Source of the DNA: Endomychus coccineus
Lineage: Eukaryota; Arthropoda; Insecta; Coleoptera; Endomychidae
Assembly (NCBI GenBank): GCA_958510875.1
Contig: OY294069.1
Span: 162,997,111 to 163,061,110 of the forward strand
Length of the DNA: 64,000 nt
Direction: 5' to 3'
Shown: positions 52,591 to 64,000 of the stretch, piece by piece
Layout of the letters: every line of letters starts with the position of its first letter
Numbering within the stretch: the stretch's first letter is position 1
The notes under the pieces: generated by a model
Database searches by the model: none
What the model saw: the letters and a program-made list of their open reading frames with translations, nothing else
What the model was told of the DNA's origin: nothing
Program-made: the position numbers and the translations under genes

Positions 52591-54019
52591 TATAGTCCAG
52601 GCAATAAGCCCGGAAAAATACCATAATAAAAAAAAATATGGTAAGCTAGAATTTCAATTTTTTTTTGCATTTTGTTTCTAATACCTCATAGATCATTCAT
52701 GACTATCAAGACCGCGGATGTCGACCTTCCTACTCCCTCAAACGGGGTTTCCACCCCTCAGAGGAGCATTCTTATAAAAACAGTCCAAAATTAATGAATT
52801 AAGAGCCGAAAATGACCCCTAGTATGTTTTTTTGGTCGCTGAACACGATTCCGCAGTAAGTTTTCTCGGAAAACTCCCTCCAGATGGAAAATTTGGAAAA
52901 TTTATATATAATATATAACTTATAATTTTGTTGCAAAAATGACCTCTAGTAGATTTTTTGGGTCGCTGATCACGATTCCGCTGTATCTTTTCCCAAAAAA
53001 GTCTCTCCAGATGGAAAATTCGGGGAATTTGAGATTTTCCTGAGACGTTTGTGAATAATAAAGTATAATTTTATTGCAAAAATTACCTCTAGTAGGTTTT
53101 TTGGGTCGCTGATTAGGATTCCGCTGTAATTTTTCCTAAAAAAGTCTCTCCAGATGGAAAATTCGGGGAATTTGAGATTTTCCTGAGACGTTTGTGAATA
53201 ATAAAGTATAATTTTGTTGCAAAAATTACCTTTACTAGGTTTTTTGGGTCGCTGATCACGATTCCGCTGTAATTTTTCCCAAAAAAGTCTCTCCAGATGG
53301 AAAATTCGGGGAATTTGAGATTTTCCTGAGACGTTTGTGAATAATAAAGTATAATTTTGTTGCAAAAATTACCTCTAGTAGGTTTTTTGGGTCTCCGATC
53401 ACATTCCGCTGTAATTTTTCCCAAAAAAGTCTCTCCAGATGGAAAATTCGGGAAAATTGAGATTTTCCTGAGACGGTTATGAATAATAAAGTATAATTTT
53501 GTTGCAAAAATTACCTCTAGTCATGACCCCCAGTCATTTTTGCAACAAAATTGTACTTTATTATTCATAACCGTCTCAGGAAAATCTCAAATTTCCCGAA
53601 TTTTCCATCTGGAGAGTTTTTTGGAAAAATAAGAGAGGAATCGTGATCAGCAATCCAAAAAACCCACTATACGTCATTTTTGCAACAAAGTTATACTTTA
53701 TTATTCACAACCGTCTCAGGAAAATCTCAAATTTCCCATCTGGAGAGTTTTTTGGGAAAAATAATAGCGGAAACGTGATCAGAGATCCAAAAAACTTACT
53801 AGGGGTCATTTTCGGCTCTTAATTCATTAATTTTGGACTGTTTTTATAAGAATTCTCCTCTGAGGAGTTGAAACCCCGTTTTGAGGGAGTAGGAAGGTCG
53901 ACATCCGCGGTCTTGATAGTCATGAATGAAATATGGGGTATTAGGAACAAAACGCAAAAAAAAATTTGAAATTATAGCTTACTATATATTTTTTTTCTGG
54001 TTCGTTGCCTGGAATAGTA
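52591..54019. mobile_element. 1.4-kb foldback element with internal 143-bp tandem repeats
   Basis: Ends TAGTCCAGGCAA and TTGCCTGGAATA. Outer arms of about 270 bp (52591-52870 and 53800-54019) are inverted copies, sharing GACCGCGGATGTCGACC and its complement. Inside the left half a 143-bp unit is repeated head to tail, with CAGATGGAAAATTCGGGG-type landmarks at about 53009, 53152, 53295 and 53437 and a diverged earlier unit at 52882. Two further units at 53530-53790 are inverted. The repeats make artefactual ORFs on the minus strand. No transposase present. Confidence 0.85.
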
Positions 54020-54468
54020 CATATATAAATTAATATTCCTAAGAACTATAAAAAAAATACAGTAAAAAAATAGATATCATCAGATATTTGTTTCACTGAA
54101 TAGATCGCGACCACGAGATAATTAGCATTTCCCAAATTATCTTTCAGAAAATGTAATATAGTTCTTATACCCTGATCAATTAACAATTCAAGCATTTCAT
54201 CGATATACATCATTGGGCAGGCGTAATTGCATATCTAATCGTGTTTGTTTTGTAAAGCAATCCTGAATGAGTAAAACAGTTTACCGTCTTCAGTTTTTAT
54301 TATAGAAGGAAGTTCTAATCAACATGAATATCAATCCGGAACGACTATATTTTGAAGTTCTTATTAAGAAAGTTGTATGAAACAAATCGGAGCCGTTGTC
54401 ATTGGAAAATTGTTGGTTGAAAGTACGGGATGTTTTTATTTTAATTAGAATGTATTCACAATTTTCTG
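54020..54468. other. No recognised gene
   Basis: AT-rich spacer. I see nothing in it. Confidence 0.35.
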
Positions 54469-55560
54469 TCAAGTAATGATGCCATTGTGTCTTGAACATT
54501 GCTTGAATGCTTCTGCATCATTATAATCTACGCACTCTTGAAGTCTAATCGAAAATTCTCCATTACTCGCAGAGAGATCGCCGGTGTAATGTGTGCTGCT
54601 CCTTCGTGAATTTTTTATTTTACTTCCGCTTACGATGGAAATCGCTCGACATACAATTTGCTTTCGAGGAAATCCCCAAAGGAAAAAGTAGCATGTAAAC
54701 ACATAAAGGAAATGTAGCCGACCAAACAATTTCCCAATTTTTGGGTAACATATATCACGGAAAGAATCCTCTCAAAGCCTTCATTAATACACGAACAATT
54801 TGGTAAGAAACGCGATTCGTGAAAATCGACCTAATTCTTGTGTTCAAACTTTTCACAATGTTTGTATAACGGTTGTGACGTCTCGTCTGTTGTTATGGTA
54901 CCTAATTCGAATTCTTTCAATATTTCCTGGCGTTTCAGTAGTTTTTGTGATATTTCCTGTGCAACATGTTCAGTGCACTCAAACCTCTTGATTGGATCTA
55001 TTGTACGTCCATTGGAACAAAACTCAATCCGCCAGACCTGAGGCAAGTCTAAAGCAGAAAAACTGCTTAGACTGATGTCTCTCATGTACGCCTCATCCAG
55101 TTGTCCTGTCTTTTCACCATTTTCAAGTCTTTTCTGCTCTAGAGAGAATGATTTTCGAGCGATTGGGCGACAACTCCGCAATGTGAAGTTTCGCCAAACC
55201 GAGAGCCACTCTCTATCCAGTAGCTATATGAGGGCTTGGTGCCCAGTGGTCGATGAAATTCCGATCGTTGAATAGGGCCAACATTTTCTAGGAAGCCTCG
55301 TTTGGCCAAATATCCAAAGATCTGTAGGCATCAAAATCACCACTCTGGGTAAATTCATCAATGTTGTAGGTGCGTTTGTTGACAGTACCTTCAGCAAAAT
55401 TGAAACTGTTCTCTCCAAGCATGATATGAACCCCACTTTAATTGGATAGATCAAAAACATGCTTGAAGAAATAGTAATCATAGTAAATGTATGTAATTGT
55501 ACGATCAAGAAGACTTTCACTAGAAGTTGTAGCTGACCTTCTGCGGGGTCTTAACGAGCC
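54469..55560 (-). pseudogene. Unrecognised, decayed coding-like region
   Basis: Less AT-rich than its surroundings, with long partial frames on the minus strand. About 55560-55220 in one frame (with two stops): TTSSESLLDRTITYIYYDYY, VHIMLGENSFNFAEGTVNKR, GDFDAYRSLDIWPNEA. Then 55181-54831: DISLSSFSALDLPQVWRIEF, IDPIKRFECTEHVAQEISQK. Then 54729-54469, an 86-codon frame with ECVDYNDAEAFKQC. The pieces have ordinary protein composition but I recognise no family. Whether they come from one gene, a captured gene or an unknown mobile element is open. Confidence 0.35.
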
Positions 55561-56589
55561 TGAACTCTGTATAATATGACATAAGAATCACTTAGGCATC
55601 TAGGAAGTAGGAAGATTTGAAACCGTTTTTAGCTTGACTCAACCCACTTGTCCTGTACCAAAGTTGGGTTGCACAAAATATATCGGGGGAATTGTCCAAA
55701 AGGAGTACCAATCTGCAAAAATTGATTCACTCAAAATGACATATTCTCATTCAAAAATTTTGATATTGTGCTTGATTACATTGTTTTAGTGTATTTTCAG
55801 ATGATACCACGGTGCATTTCAAAATCCGCAATGTACGTTACCTATTGATTTTATCCACCTCCATCAACAAATATCAGAACAATTCATTCAACTCCATTGC
55901 ATATAAATTAATTTCGGAATGTTGCAAATGTGGGGAATCACAGAAAGTGTTTCTAGCATAAGTGTGTCTGTTGGCACTATATTAACCGCGATAATTCCAA
56001 AAATGGCGGAGTTGTTCAGTTTTAATTGAGATCATCTAGATGATAACTGAATTTTTGAACACTTAATTGAAAATATATGAAACCCTCTGCCTCAAAAGTG
56101 TGTTTCTCGAATTGAATTATAATGTCGTGATGCATCTTCATTGAGTGTATCGAAGCTCATCCAGTTCCCTGGATTTACGATTCATTTTGTTCTACAACGT
56201 TTGAGACTGATAATATGATCGTTAATTTGTAATTGCACATAGTTAATGTAGCTATTGATTTCAGTGAAGTCGCACATTCAATGAAGTTTCATTCGCTGAT
56301 TGCGTTAACGAATTTGATATGCCCTTATTTATATGTCGCACGACTGCATTTAAGGTCATTGACTTATATACAGGTTGAGTTTAATTCAACGGTGTACAAA
56401 AGTTAGAGCGAGTCAGACGCATTGTATTGTTTAACAAGAGAAACAAGTAATGCGCTTTTATATTGAGTTGTGTCTAAGAATGTGCGATGCGCACAAGCCG
56501 ACTGAAACTCGCGATAGGAACACGCTTATGCAATGATTTGACAATTTTTAATTTCTAGTAGATTTCTTCCAAAAATATTGAAATAAATT
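55561..56589. other. No recognised gene
   Basis: AT-rich sequence with no assignable feature. ATACAGGTTGAGT near 56369 recalls the foldback end at 203 but has no partner nearby. Confidence 0.35.
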
Positions 56590-57665
56590 TACAGTACCCA
56601 CTTCAATTCAACTAGTTCTAGCACCATCTTTAGATAATTGAGTCGATGAATGTTATGGGGAAATGTCTTTCAAGACTCAGAATACGTAATCCTTACATCT
56701 TTATAAATGGAGCAAAATTATTTAACTTCTAACAAGAACTACTATAAACAATAACAAACAAGCAGATGTGTAACGGGCAATCTCCTTTCGTTTTTCGGCC
56801 AAGCGTTCTAAGCCAATTCGAACCCTCTTCAAAATTAGTTTTTTAAAAGTTTAGTATAGATATGTTGATGATATTTTCGCGATTATAAGTAAAGATTTTG
56901 ATTTAACATGACTTTTTGAACACGCTGAATAGCCAATTGGATTCACTGAAATTCACTGTCGAAATAGAAACAGATAAGCAGCTTGTTTCCTTGATATTAA
57001 CATCATAAAAGATAGTAATCACTTCTTATTTGACATATACAGAAAATACTTAAAGAAATAGATATACTCTGGCTACACCATTCAATTATAAAATAGCTCC
57101 ATTTAATAGCCTCATTCATAGATTATCGAATGTTCCTTAATCCAGCAAAATTATAACGACGAAGTTGAGCAAATAGCGGTGGACAATGATTACCACAAAT
57201 CTTTGATCAATACCTTAATTTCTAAACAAAAAAGGAAATTGGAACGCAACCTAATAACCAAATTAGAGCCACTTCAACTAATTCAATAAACTTTGAAAGT
57301 TTCACTTAGTTATTGATAAATTCCATAACTTGTGTTCTAAATTTGCAATAAAACCTGTATAGATGTGAGAACAAGCTAAAAACCCGTTTTGCAACACCTT
57401 TGATACAGTTTCCAACTTCGACAGACCCGTGATTATGCTATGTGCTATGCTATGTGGGTCAAACTAACAGGAACATTTTAGCTCGGTATAAAGAACATTT
57501 TGCACATATAAAGAAATATAATAATGGTGAAAAACAGCGTTAGCCGAATATATTTTAAATCACATAATTTCTCACTTTCAAAACACAGTAAGGACAAATA
57601 TCTAGGTAATTTAGAAAAGATGGAAATGCATAAACGAAAAAGCAATTGATTAAATTCCGATCAAT
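56590..57665 (+). pseudogene. Penelope-like element, RT to GIY-YIG, decayed
   Basis: Plus strand. It opens with sequence matching the reverse complement of 1-200 and 1040-1070 (PLE RT, without the foldback insertion). RYVDDIFAIISKDFDL near 56873 (catalytic YVDD) follows, then FLDI-like and FLFDIYRK near 57000. An endonuclease part near 57440-57530 has YVGQTNRNILARYKEHFAHI (second half of GIY-YIG and the conserved Arg and EH). Many stops. The order RT then GIY-YIG is that of a PLE. A second endonuclease tail follows at 57720. Confidence 0.75.
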
Positions 57666-57719
57666 GAAAATATTTAATTAGAGAAATTAAAAAGTCAAGA
57701 CTTACACATTATTTTAACA

Positions 57720-58030
57720 ATCATATATTCCGAGCTACATACGTATTCTCATCTTGTGAGTCGTGTTGTAATGCTATATGTGGGTCAAACTAGAAGGAAC
57801 ATTTTAAGTCGGTATAAAGAACATTTTGCACATATATAGAAAAATAATGATGAAAAAATAGAGTTAGCCGAACATGTTTTAAAACACACCATTTCTCAAG
57901 AAAGCTTATCACTTTCAAAACACAGTGAGGACAAATATCTAGGTAATTTAGAAAAGATGAAAATGTATAAACGAAAAAGCAATTTATTAAATACCGATCA
58001 AATTCCTAAAAATGTGGGAGGGAAAATGTA
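57720..58030 (+). pseudogene. Second PLE GIY-YIG tail (partial tandem copy)
   Basis: YVGQTRRNILSRYKEHFAHI near 57777, a stop, then ELAEHVLKHTISQESLSLSK and HSEDKYLGNLEKMKMYKRKS ending near 58010. It repeats the tail of the copy just upstream (57450-57660). Partial tandem copies are common for PLEs. It contains two or more stops. Confidence 0.7.
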
Positions 58031-58920
58031 AAAGGTAGAGGAAAAATCTGAAAAAAATAAGGTGAACGTATGATTTTTCTCAAGTGTGTTTTGTCCGAGT
58101 TTTTCAAGAAAAACATGAAACACAAGCATAAATTCCGAGCTACAGACAGTTTTTCAATTTGTAGAAGACAAATAAGAGATTTTGGTTATTTTTGAGCTTC
58201 GCTGACTGAACTAATTATGAATATGTTTTTGTAAAGATCTCCGCTGAATTGAATTGTTTGTTCAAACTTATATGAGGTTCACCAAAATCAAAACTTAATT
58301 TATTGGGTACCTACTTCTTATAATATTTTGAAAAAACTATAAATCCAAATAGACGACAGCCATTGAGAAATTTAGTGAATAATAGTGAGCTAGCATATCA
58401 AATAAATGAATAGACTTTAGTTACTGCTTCTTCCATAAACCAAGAACGGAAATATCCATTGTCTTGGTTGATGTATTAATGGTCATAAATAATGGCCGCC
58501 TGAATTAACGGGGTATACCAAATGCGGATGAAATTGTACCAATCTTCGTATGCTTAATTATGAAAGGGTAACACCAAACAGCGACCGCAAATTATAGAGG
58601 ACTCGAGGAGAAGCTCGAAACTAATGAAGCTTTAATAAATTTGGAGCACATTATTAATCCGATGACGTGCAGCATTCTTTCATTCTGAATTCAATGATAG
58701 TAATTATTGATGGATATGTCGTAGACCTACTCATCATCTACGTCTTGGTACCATCATGACCCTTCAGGTGTTTTGTTTCATACAAATAGAGTTCCTTTGT
58801 CTTTATGTGCCTTTACATTCGATACTAATTCCGAATAGGATAAATTATATTCAAAGCAGGCCTCCGCATCGCCTGTACAACCTGTCATCGGTCAATACTT
58901 GACCGACTGACTAATCGACT
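58031..58920. other. No recognised gene
   Basis: AT-rich sequence with no assignable feature. Confidence 0.35.
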
Positions 58921-59009
58921 GTCATAATGAAAGGTGTAATTTTACGGGGATCACATTACCCCACTCGACGACTTGAAGAGAAAATAAGAGAAGAGAGAGA
59001 TAGAGAGAT

Positions 59010-59362
59010 AATTCTCGAAGGTGAGAAATGCAATGCCTCCATTACTTTTAGACATTTTAGACTCTCAAAAAAAAAATTCTACTCATCACATAAGCTTTTT
59101 CACATCTAGATGATGCAAAACACTGCAAGATCTTTGAATGAACCTCTAAAGTCTAAAGATTTTGCTTCAAAGCCATACCTGGCTTTGGATGCAACTCGGA
59201 GAAATTTTGTAAATACTTTGCTAAGACAGCTTCCATGTATGCACTTTCGGACTTGCATTTACCAAGTTATCAATGAAATATAATGGTCTTTGGCACATTT
59301 TGATGCTCTGTGTATGGTTATTAGTACGAAGTAACTCAAAATTAAATTGTAAGTACTGCAGA
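59010..59362 (+). repeat. Paralogous block, copy 1 (SINE-free)
   Basis: Matches 63215-63445 plus 63737-63870. Landmarks are TCGAAGGTGAGAAAT, TTCTACTCATCACATA, TTTGAATGAACCTCTAAA, AAGACAGCTTCCATG and GTTATCAATGAAATATAATG. It lacks the SINE present in copy 2 and so shows the pre-insertion site. It ends in GA-rich simple sequence (59356-59385). Confidence 0.8.
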
Positions 59363-59639
59363 GAGAGAAAGAGAGACAGAGAATTTGATGTAGGACTCTG
59401 CCTCTGCCTCTCACAAGAAAGTGACTCTGGCATGAGTTCCAGGACACAGCGGGAATCAAGGTTACGTAAAATCCGAAGAATTGACCAGGTTCATCAATGG
59501 CATTCTACCACCCGGAACCCTTTTGCGATAAAGAAAAAAGCAACAGTCAGAAAAACTAACAGGAAATAAGTGGAAATATCGTCCCAAAGCTGGGAGGACG
59601 AAGGCGTTCAACAAAGTCTCTCAGGAAACCATCGTCTGC

Positions 59640-59960
59640 ACTCATGGAAGATAATAGGCAAGGATATAACTTCTGTCTTTGCCTATTAGCAAGGACGGCA
59701 GGTATGTCAAAACCATAGTAGGCGTGCTCACGGGACACCGTGAGGTCAACAAACAAATGGGCAGAAGAAACCACATGCATCAGGTGCTGCCACACAGAGG
59801 AATATACCTTCTACCAATCCTCCATTCCATTCATATCCTATGTGAATGCGAAATAGGGACAAGGTTTTCACAGATGGGACTAGAATACATAGAGACAGAA
59901 ATCTATGTGAAAGAGCAATTCGTATAACAATGAAGGGAATCGCAATAGATCTATGAAGGT
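59640..59960 (+). pseudogene. Non-LTR 3' zinc-knuckle fragment
   Basis: Plus strand reads LPISKDGRYVKTIVGVLTGH, REVNKQMG, and in another frame TEEYTFYQSSIPF. This matches the C-terminal 'LxxxxxRxxVGLLTGHCxLNxHLxxMG ... CxxC' section of RNase H-bearing non-LTR elements, compared with 50300-50420. RNase H itself is absent. The cysteines are mostly lost. Confidence 0.5.
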
Positions 59961-61760
59961 GGCAATGGGTTGAAAAACATGTGGGACAAGACTAATCTCA
60001 TCTTATCTAATAGTTTGCAAGGAGAATTGGAGCTATTGGACATGATTAGTTAACCAAATCGGATCATCTCCTGAGTCATTATTTTAGAACCTGGTATTCA
60101 CGAAATGTAATTTCTAAGTAATTCAATGATATTACCATTAAGAGTTAAGTTAGCAAATGATGAAAGAATAATATCTGAGAGGAGTAATGCATTTCTATAC
60201 TCTCTGGAATGTTTGACTAAACACTAAATAACTTTATATAGCGCGGCTTATCATCAGAACTATCCCTAGTGAATGTGAATTTTTTGAATCGATTCAATTG
60301 AAGATGAAGTTTCAAATCAACCTGATGTGTTAGAGCAGGTAACGAAAAATGTTTCTGTGATCTCATTGCATTATGTCCGCATAATCAAATGGTATTAGTA
60401 TAAGTCTCTCTGAAGCATTAGTTTATGACTTCCACCAAGTGCCTAATAACAATCTGGTAGGACCTTGCGATATTCCAAATGCATAATGCCCTCTTCCCGA
60501 GATAGCTTTGCAATGAAAAGAAAAATGCTTCATTAAGTCTTGCAATAAACTCAACAGACGCAATTAAAAGTGTTGATCTTGATGCGATTTATAAAGGTCT
60601 GTGGTTGCACGAATCCATTTCACAGGTACTGTCTTGATATTTTTTCTTTACTGTATACTAGTTATATCTCGTGGCAATAAATGCTAGGAGGTATTAGACT
60701 AGAATAATTGCGAATGAATAGACTTATGTAATAAATAGTCCCATCCAGCTCTCTCCACATATAAGAAAAATTTAACTGTGTTCTGTAGGAACCGAAACTA
60801 TATTGCAAATGATTAAAAACAGATAAAGACGTGGAGAGACATCAAATTATATTCTATGTAATTTTTTTGAACCTCTTACGGAATAAACAAAAGGCCACAA
60901 AACTACTTTGTAACATTCATAGATCCAATCTTCACTCCATCGCATCGGTATGAAGCTACACCAACAATTTGAGTTTCAATTTTCATCTATCGAAATACTG
61001 TATTATGTATTATTCATATTTTATTATATTTATTCATAAAATTCAGAATAAGGAATCGTATTTGAAATAAAAATGGACGTTGCATGTATATTTCGACCAC
61101 GTTTGTGAGCAAGTGGTAAAACTGAAGTAGACAATTATCTTTCGCAGGTAATAATATAGACCGATTTTAAACACAAAAGTTTTCACCTGGCGTCTCGATT
61201 TGGTTCGTGCAACAGGTAAGACAGATTGTTAAGGAAACTTGCAGAATCTGATATTCAACTAAAGAACACCTGGCACTTTGAAATGTTATATTCATCCACA
61301 TTTTTATTATTTCATTCTGTTAGGAATACCTTCTTGGACATTCTCGCTTCATAATATACTCTAAACATTTCAAACCAATATTTTCAATAACGCACATCTC
61401 TTTTATGTATTTTTGATTTGATTCGACAGATGACGCGATAAGATTTTTCGTATATAGCACAATATCTAATACTTGAAGCATTGAATTCGTAAAAGCTGAA
61501 AATACAACTTTGCTTATAAATGATCATATTTTATACACTTTTTTAACTAAAAGGAATAATAAACGTGTTATATACAAACAGTTAACTCACCGCTTCAAGC
61601 CAAGATGGGGGCCTTGTCCCAAGCTGCGACAGATTTTCGCATTTGGAATTGTCTTTGATAGCCCTAACCGTACTGATCGATGTACGATGTTATATGAGAG
61701 TGAGGGAGAGAAAGGAGAGAAAGAGAGAGATAAAGATAAAGGCGCACTGAGACCACCACC
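59961..61760. other. No recognised gene; GA-rich simple sequence at the end
   Basis: AT-rich. Around 61684-61735 a GATGTTATATG box leads into GAGA-rich simple sequence; the same box recurs at 63000-63030. Confidence 0.4.
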
Positions 61761-61761
61761 C

Positions 61762-62475
61762 TCGAGAGAGAACTACATTGCCCGGATAACTCCGAGAGTA
61801 GATTCAGCAAGCAACGTCCTCTTTCTTTGCGGGTCTCGAGATAAGTAACCCCCGGGGCGAAACTAACAGTTGTCACTACAAAAGATCCGGTGAACTGTGC
61901 TCCACATACATTTCACCACTAAAACCATGATATGGTGCCTTCTCATCCCAGAACTCTGGCCGAAATGGATTCACGGGCTTGGTAGACATATGCGGTAGGC
62001 TATTTGAACGAAGCTGAACGGTTACTCGTCAAATGTTCCTGATAAAACAGGTAACACGAGGAGGTGGAGTTGGCTATCGCCCAGAAGGGGCAATAATATA
62101 GTCTACGAAGCAAGGCCCATAGTGGGTTCTCCTGAAGTAGTCCCACCGGGGGTGAATAAAACAGATGCCTCTGCGTTGGTAAATGCTGCACCACATGGCT
62201 TTACTCCTAAAGTCCGGTGTCTGTGTTTTCTATCTCAGGTTTCTGGACGATGAAATTGCGGCAAGGGCAATGATATGTGGAAGGCCGATGAGATAAGGCC
62301 GACGGTTACTCGTCAAACAAAAGTTGCTTAACACTGAACACGAGTAGGCAGGGGGAAGGGGCCCAGATGATTCAAAAGACTGTCCCCTCTCCAATTGAGG
62401 CGTTTGTCTCTGCAGGGCAAAAGTCTGCTGAATGAGAAGGCCGGGGGTTTAAAACCCCCCACAGTTATTTACATG
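61762..62475 (+). mobile_element. GC-rich retroposon (copy 2)
   Basis: Diverged copy of 14588-15702. It shares TAGATTCAGCAAGCAAC (61799), AAAAGATCCGGTGAACTG, GGTAGGCTATTTGAACGAA, CACCACATGGCTTTACTC (62191), GGGGCCCAGA and the 3' end CCCCACAGTTAT (62458-62469). It has two of the three internal units. Flanking CACCACC occurs on both sides (near 61755 and 62481), a possible short target duplication. The frames open in copy 1 are broken here, so no protein is conserved between copies. Confidence 0.65.
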
Positions 62476-62524
62476 AACTCACCACCAGAATGTGCGAGTT
62501 GGGAAAATATAGCACAATAGTGGA

Positions 62525-63010
62525 TAGGAACTGCTGGGATGTAAAGTAGCTCTTGGCACGGAAAAGAAAAGTTCCCGTGAAGCAGTTTCGCAATGGACCT
62601 CACATGATCGTCTCATGAGAGGGTGCTGTTGATCATGATACCAAGAATAGATTGTGGGGACCAAATAGAGATAGTTGCACCTGACATCATCATATTAAGG
62701 ATTCGGGGATCCGCCTCCTTGTAAAAAATACAAGCTTGAGTTATGTTTGCATTAAACTCTAGTCGATTATCAGATCCCCATTTCAAAAGTCTTGGCATAT
62801 CTTCATTAATTTCATAAAACTGTCACTATCTTGCACCTCTAGCATTATTTGATGATATAGAGACGCTAGAAGAGAAAGCACAAAGTTGGTGTCGAGATAG
62901 ACCCCTGTGGAACACCTGCATTGATAGCCCATATAACGGAGGAGACACCCCCAATCACCACACGGGGTAATCTATCTGAGAGAGAACTCTATCGAGGTGC
63001 GATGTTATAT
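62525..63010 (-). pseudogene. Non-LTR family A, RT fragment
   Basis: Minus strand reads WGSDNRLEFNANITQACIFY and EADPRILNMMMSGATI in the frame 62798-62613, the post-palm segment seen at 16340 and 23450. Upstream on the minus strand (62800-63010) is a more decayed copy of 23480-23735. The 3' part stops at about 62525, next to copy 2 of the GC-rich retroposon, the same pairing as at 15.7-15.8 kb. Confidence 0.65.
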
Positions 63011-63214
63011 GGGGGTGGGGGAGAGAAAGAGAACACACAACCTAGGCGGGCAACTAACATCGCCATTCCTTGCAAGAAATCTCCCTTCAAACTGCGTACC
63101 TACGCAATAAATATATCGTTTATCTTGCTATACGACTTATCTTATCGTCTTTTGCAATCACACACTGTTGAAGTCCATATCCATTATTTCAGATTCAACA
63201 GCGTTAAACTACGT

Positions 63215-63870
63215 TTTCGAAGGTGAGAAATTCGATTCTTCCACTAGTTTCAGACTCAGATAATGGTTAACTACGCAACAATGTCTCGAGACACACAATT
63301 CTACTCATCACATAGGCTCTCACACATCTATATAATGCTAAACGCAGCAATATCTTTGAATGAACCTCTAAATCACCAGACAAGTCACACCTGGTTTTGG
63401 CAGCAGCTCGGACAAAATTTTTGAACACTTTTCTAAGACAGCTTCTAGGGCCAGGTAGCTCAGTGGTAGAAGCATCGATCTTCTAATCACTGTGGCTGCC
63501 AGTTGCGGGTTCGAATCAAGCGACTGCGGAATTTTTCCGATGGCTCGAGAAAGTGGTGCGGTAAGATGCAATGGGCTGTCAAGCCCAAGTGTCATCGTGA
63601 CTGCCCTGGTTGCAGGATCGAGCGTACCACACGAGGTGGAGTGTTTAGTGGGTATATCTGAGGTGAATATGTTCGGGGACTCAGGGACTCCCACACTACC
63701 TTATGGGATGTTACAGGACCATAACCCAAACAAAAAAAGACAGTTTTCATGTTTGCTCATTCGGACTTTACATTTATGGAGTTATCAATGAAATATAATG
63801 GTCCTTGGCACATTTTGATCCTCTGTGTGTAGTTATTAGTACGAAGTAACACAAAATTAAATTGTAAGTA
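63215..63870 (+). repeat. Paralogous block, copy 2, carrying a SINE
   Basis: Second copy of the block at 59010-59362, in the same orientation, interrupted by the SINE at 63446-63736. Outside the SINE the two can be aligned throughout. The block itself shows no coding function. Confidence 0.8.
63446..63736 (+). mobile_element. tRNA-derived SINE
   Basis: The head is tRNA-like, with A box TAGCTCAGTGG at 63456-63466 and B box GGTTCGAATCA at 63508-63518, 41 bp apart, the two internal RNA polymerase III promoter elements. A cloverleaf cannot close at the acceptor stem, so it is not a tRNA gene. A body of about 200 bp without an ORF follows, with an A-rich 3' tail (AAACAAAAAAA). Flanking direct repeats AAGACAGCTTC (63435-63445) and AAGACAGTTTTC (63737-63748) are the target duplication. 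The paralogous empty site is at about 59222-59232. It would be mobilised by a non-LTR element. Confidence 0.88.
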
Positions 63871-64000
63871 CTGCAATATAACTTCAAAACAGAAGTATCC
63901 ACACATTTGGCATATTATTACTCGGTTTAATGTTACCATAAATTTCTAATGAATTGTTAACTTTACAATCCATAAACCTAAAAATAAGGCATATTCTTGT
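63871..64000. other. No recognised feature
   Basis: AT-rich window end; nothing assignable. Confidence 0.35.

Noticed and set aside
52970..53507. Three overlapping minus-strand ORFs with repeated peptides
   Set aside because: They are produced by translating the 143-bp tandem DNA repeat, and the period shifts frames between units. No sign of coding constraint.
63448..63525. Possible functional tRNA gene
   Set aside because: A and B boxes are good but the 5' GGGCCAG has no pairing partner 3' of the T arm. The unit continues into a SINE body with a tail and target duplication.

Overview
The window looks like a repeat-rich, intron-bearing animal genome, most likely an insect. It is AT-rich and has P-like, hAT, mariner/IS630-like and Penelope-like elements, several insect-type non-LTR retrotransposons and a tRNA-derived SINE. 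A beetle is my best guess from the flavour of the reverse transcriptases, with low confidence. I find no intact host gene, no prokaryotic operon and no CRISPR. Nearly every recognisable protein segment belongs to a mobile element, and most are broken by frameshifts, stops, deletions or nested insertions.

Layout. 1-7 kb: fragments of Penelope-like retroelements (PLE), one split by an 834-bp foldback element. Hammerhead-ribozyme-like motifs sit among them, with a non-LTR RNase H remnant and a small IS630-type transposase piece. 9.6-16.9 kb: a 23-bp tandem repeat, a PLE tail, a second non-LTR RNase H remnant, a small MITE, a GC-rich retroposon with 14-bp target-site duplications and a decayed minus-strand reverse transcriptase. 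17.1-19.4 kb: a Tc1/mariner-superfamily transposon with about 600-bp inverted repeats that include the start of its own transposase. 19.4-26.4 kb: a CR1/Jockey-like 3' end, more minus-strand non-LTR debris, a mariner relic and a 573-bp P-like deletion derivative with a THAP exon. 26.4-32 kb: mostly AT-rich and empty, plus a mariner relic and one unexplained 113-residue ORF.

32-46 kb: a 388-bp tandem duplication, a PLE GIY-YIG tail with a hammerhead-like motif, a 1.4-kb foldback element, a two-gene DDE transposon bounded by TATA, and two inverted copies of a Helentron-like element carrying half of an endonuclease. Between these are a Crypton/non-LTR chimeric ORF, a second P-like element with a 1,000-bp transposon nested in it, and an R2-type (restriction-like endonuclease) retrotransposon split by a CR1/Jockey insertion. 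47-54 kb: a non-LTR element split by a 1,210-bp hAT derivative with exact 8-bp duplications, and a foldback element with 143-bp tandem units. 54-64 kb: an unexplained decayed coding stretch, a PLE with a duplicated GIY-YIG tail, non-LTR scraps, a second GC-rich retroposon copy, and a SINE whose empty site is preserved in a paralogous block 4 kb upstream.

The window can be read as layered insertions. Target-site duplications and empty-site paralogues inside it let several events be ordered. A recurring theme is non-autonomous DNA elements that keep only the first, DNA-binding exon of their transposase (THAP twice, BED once).
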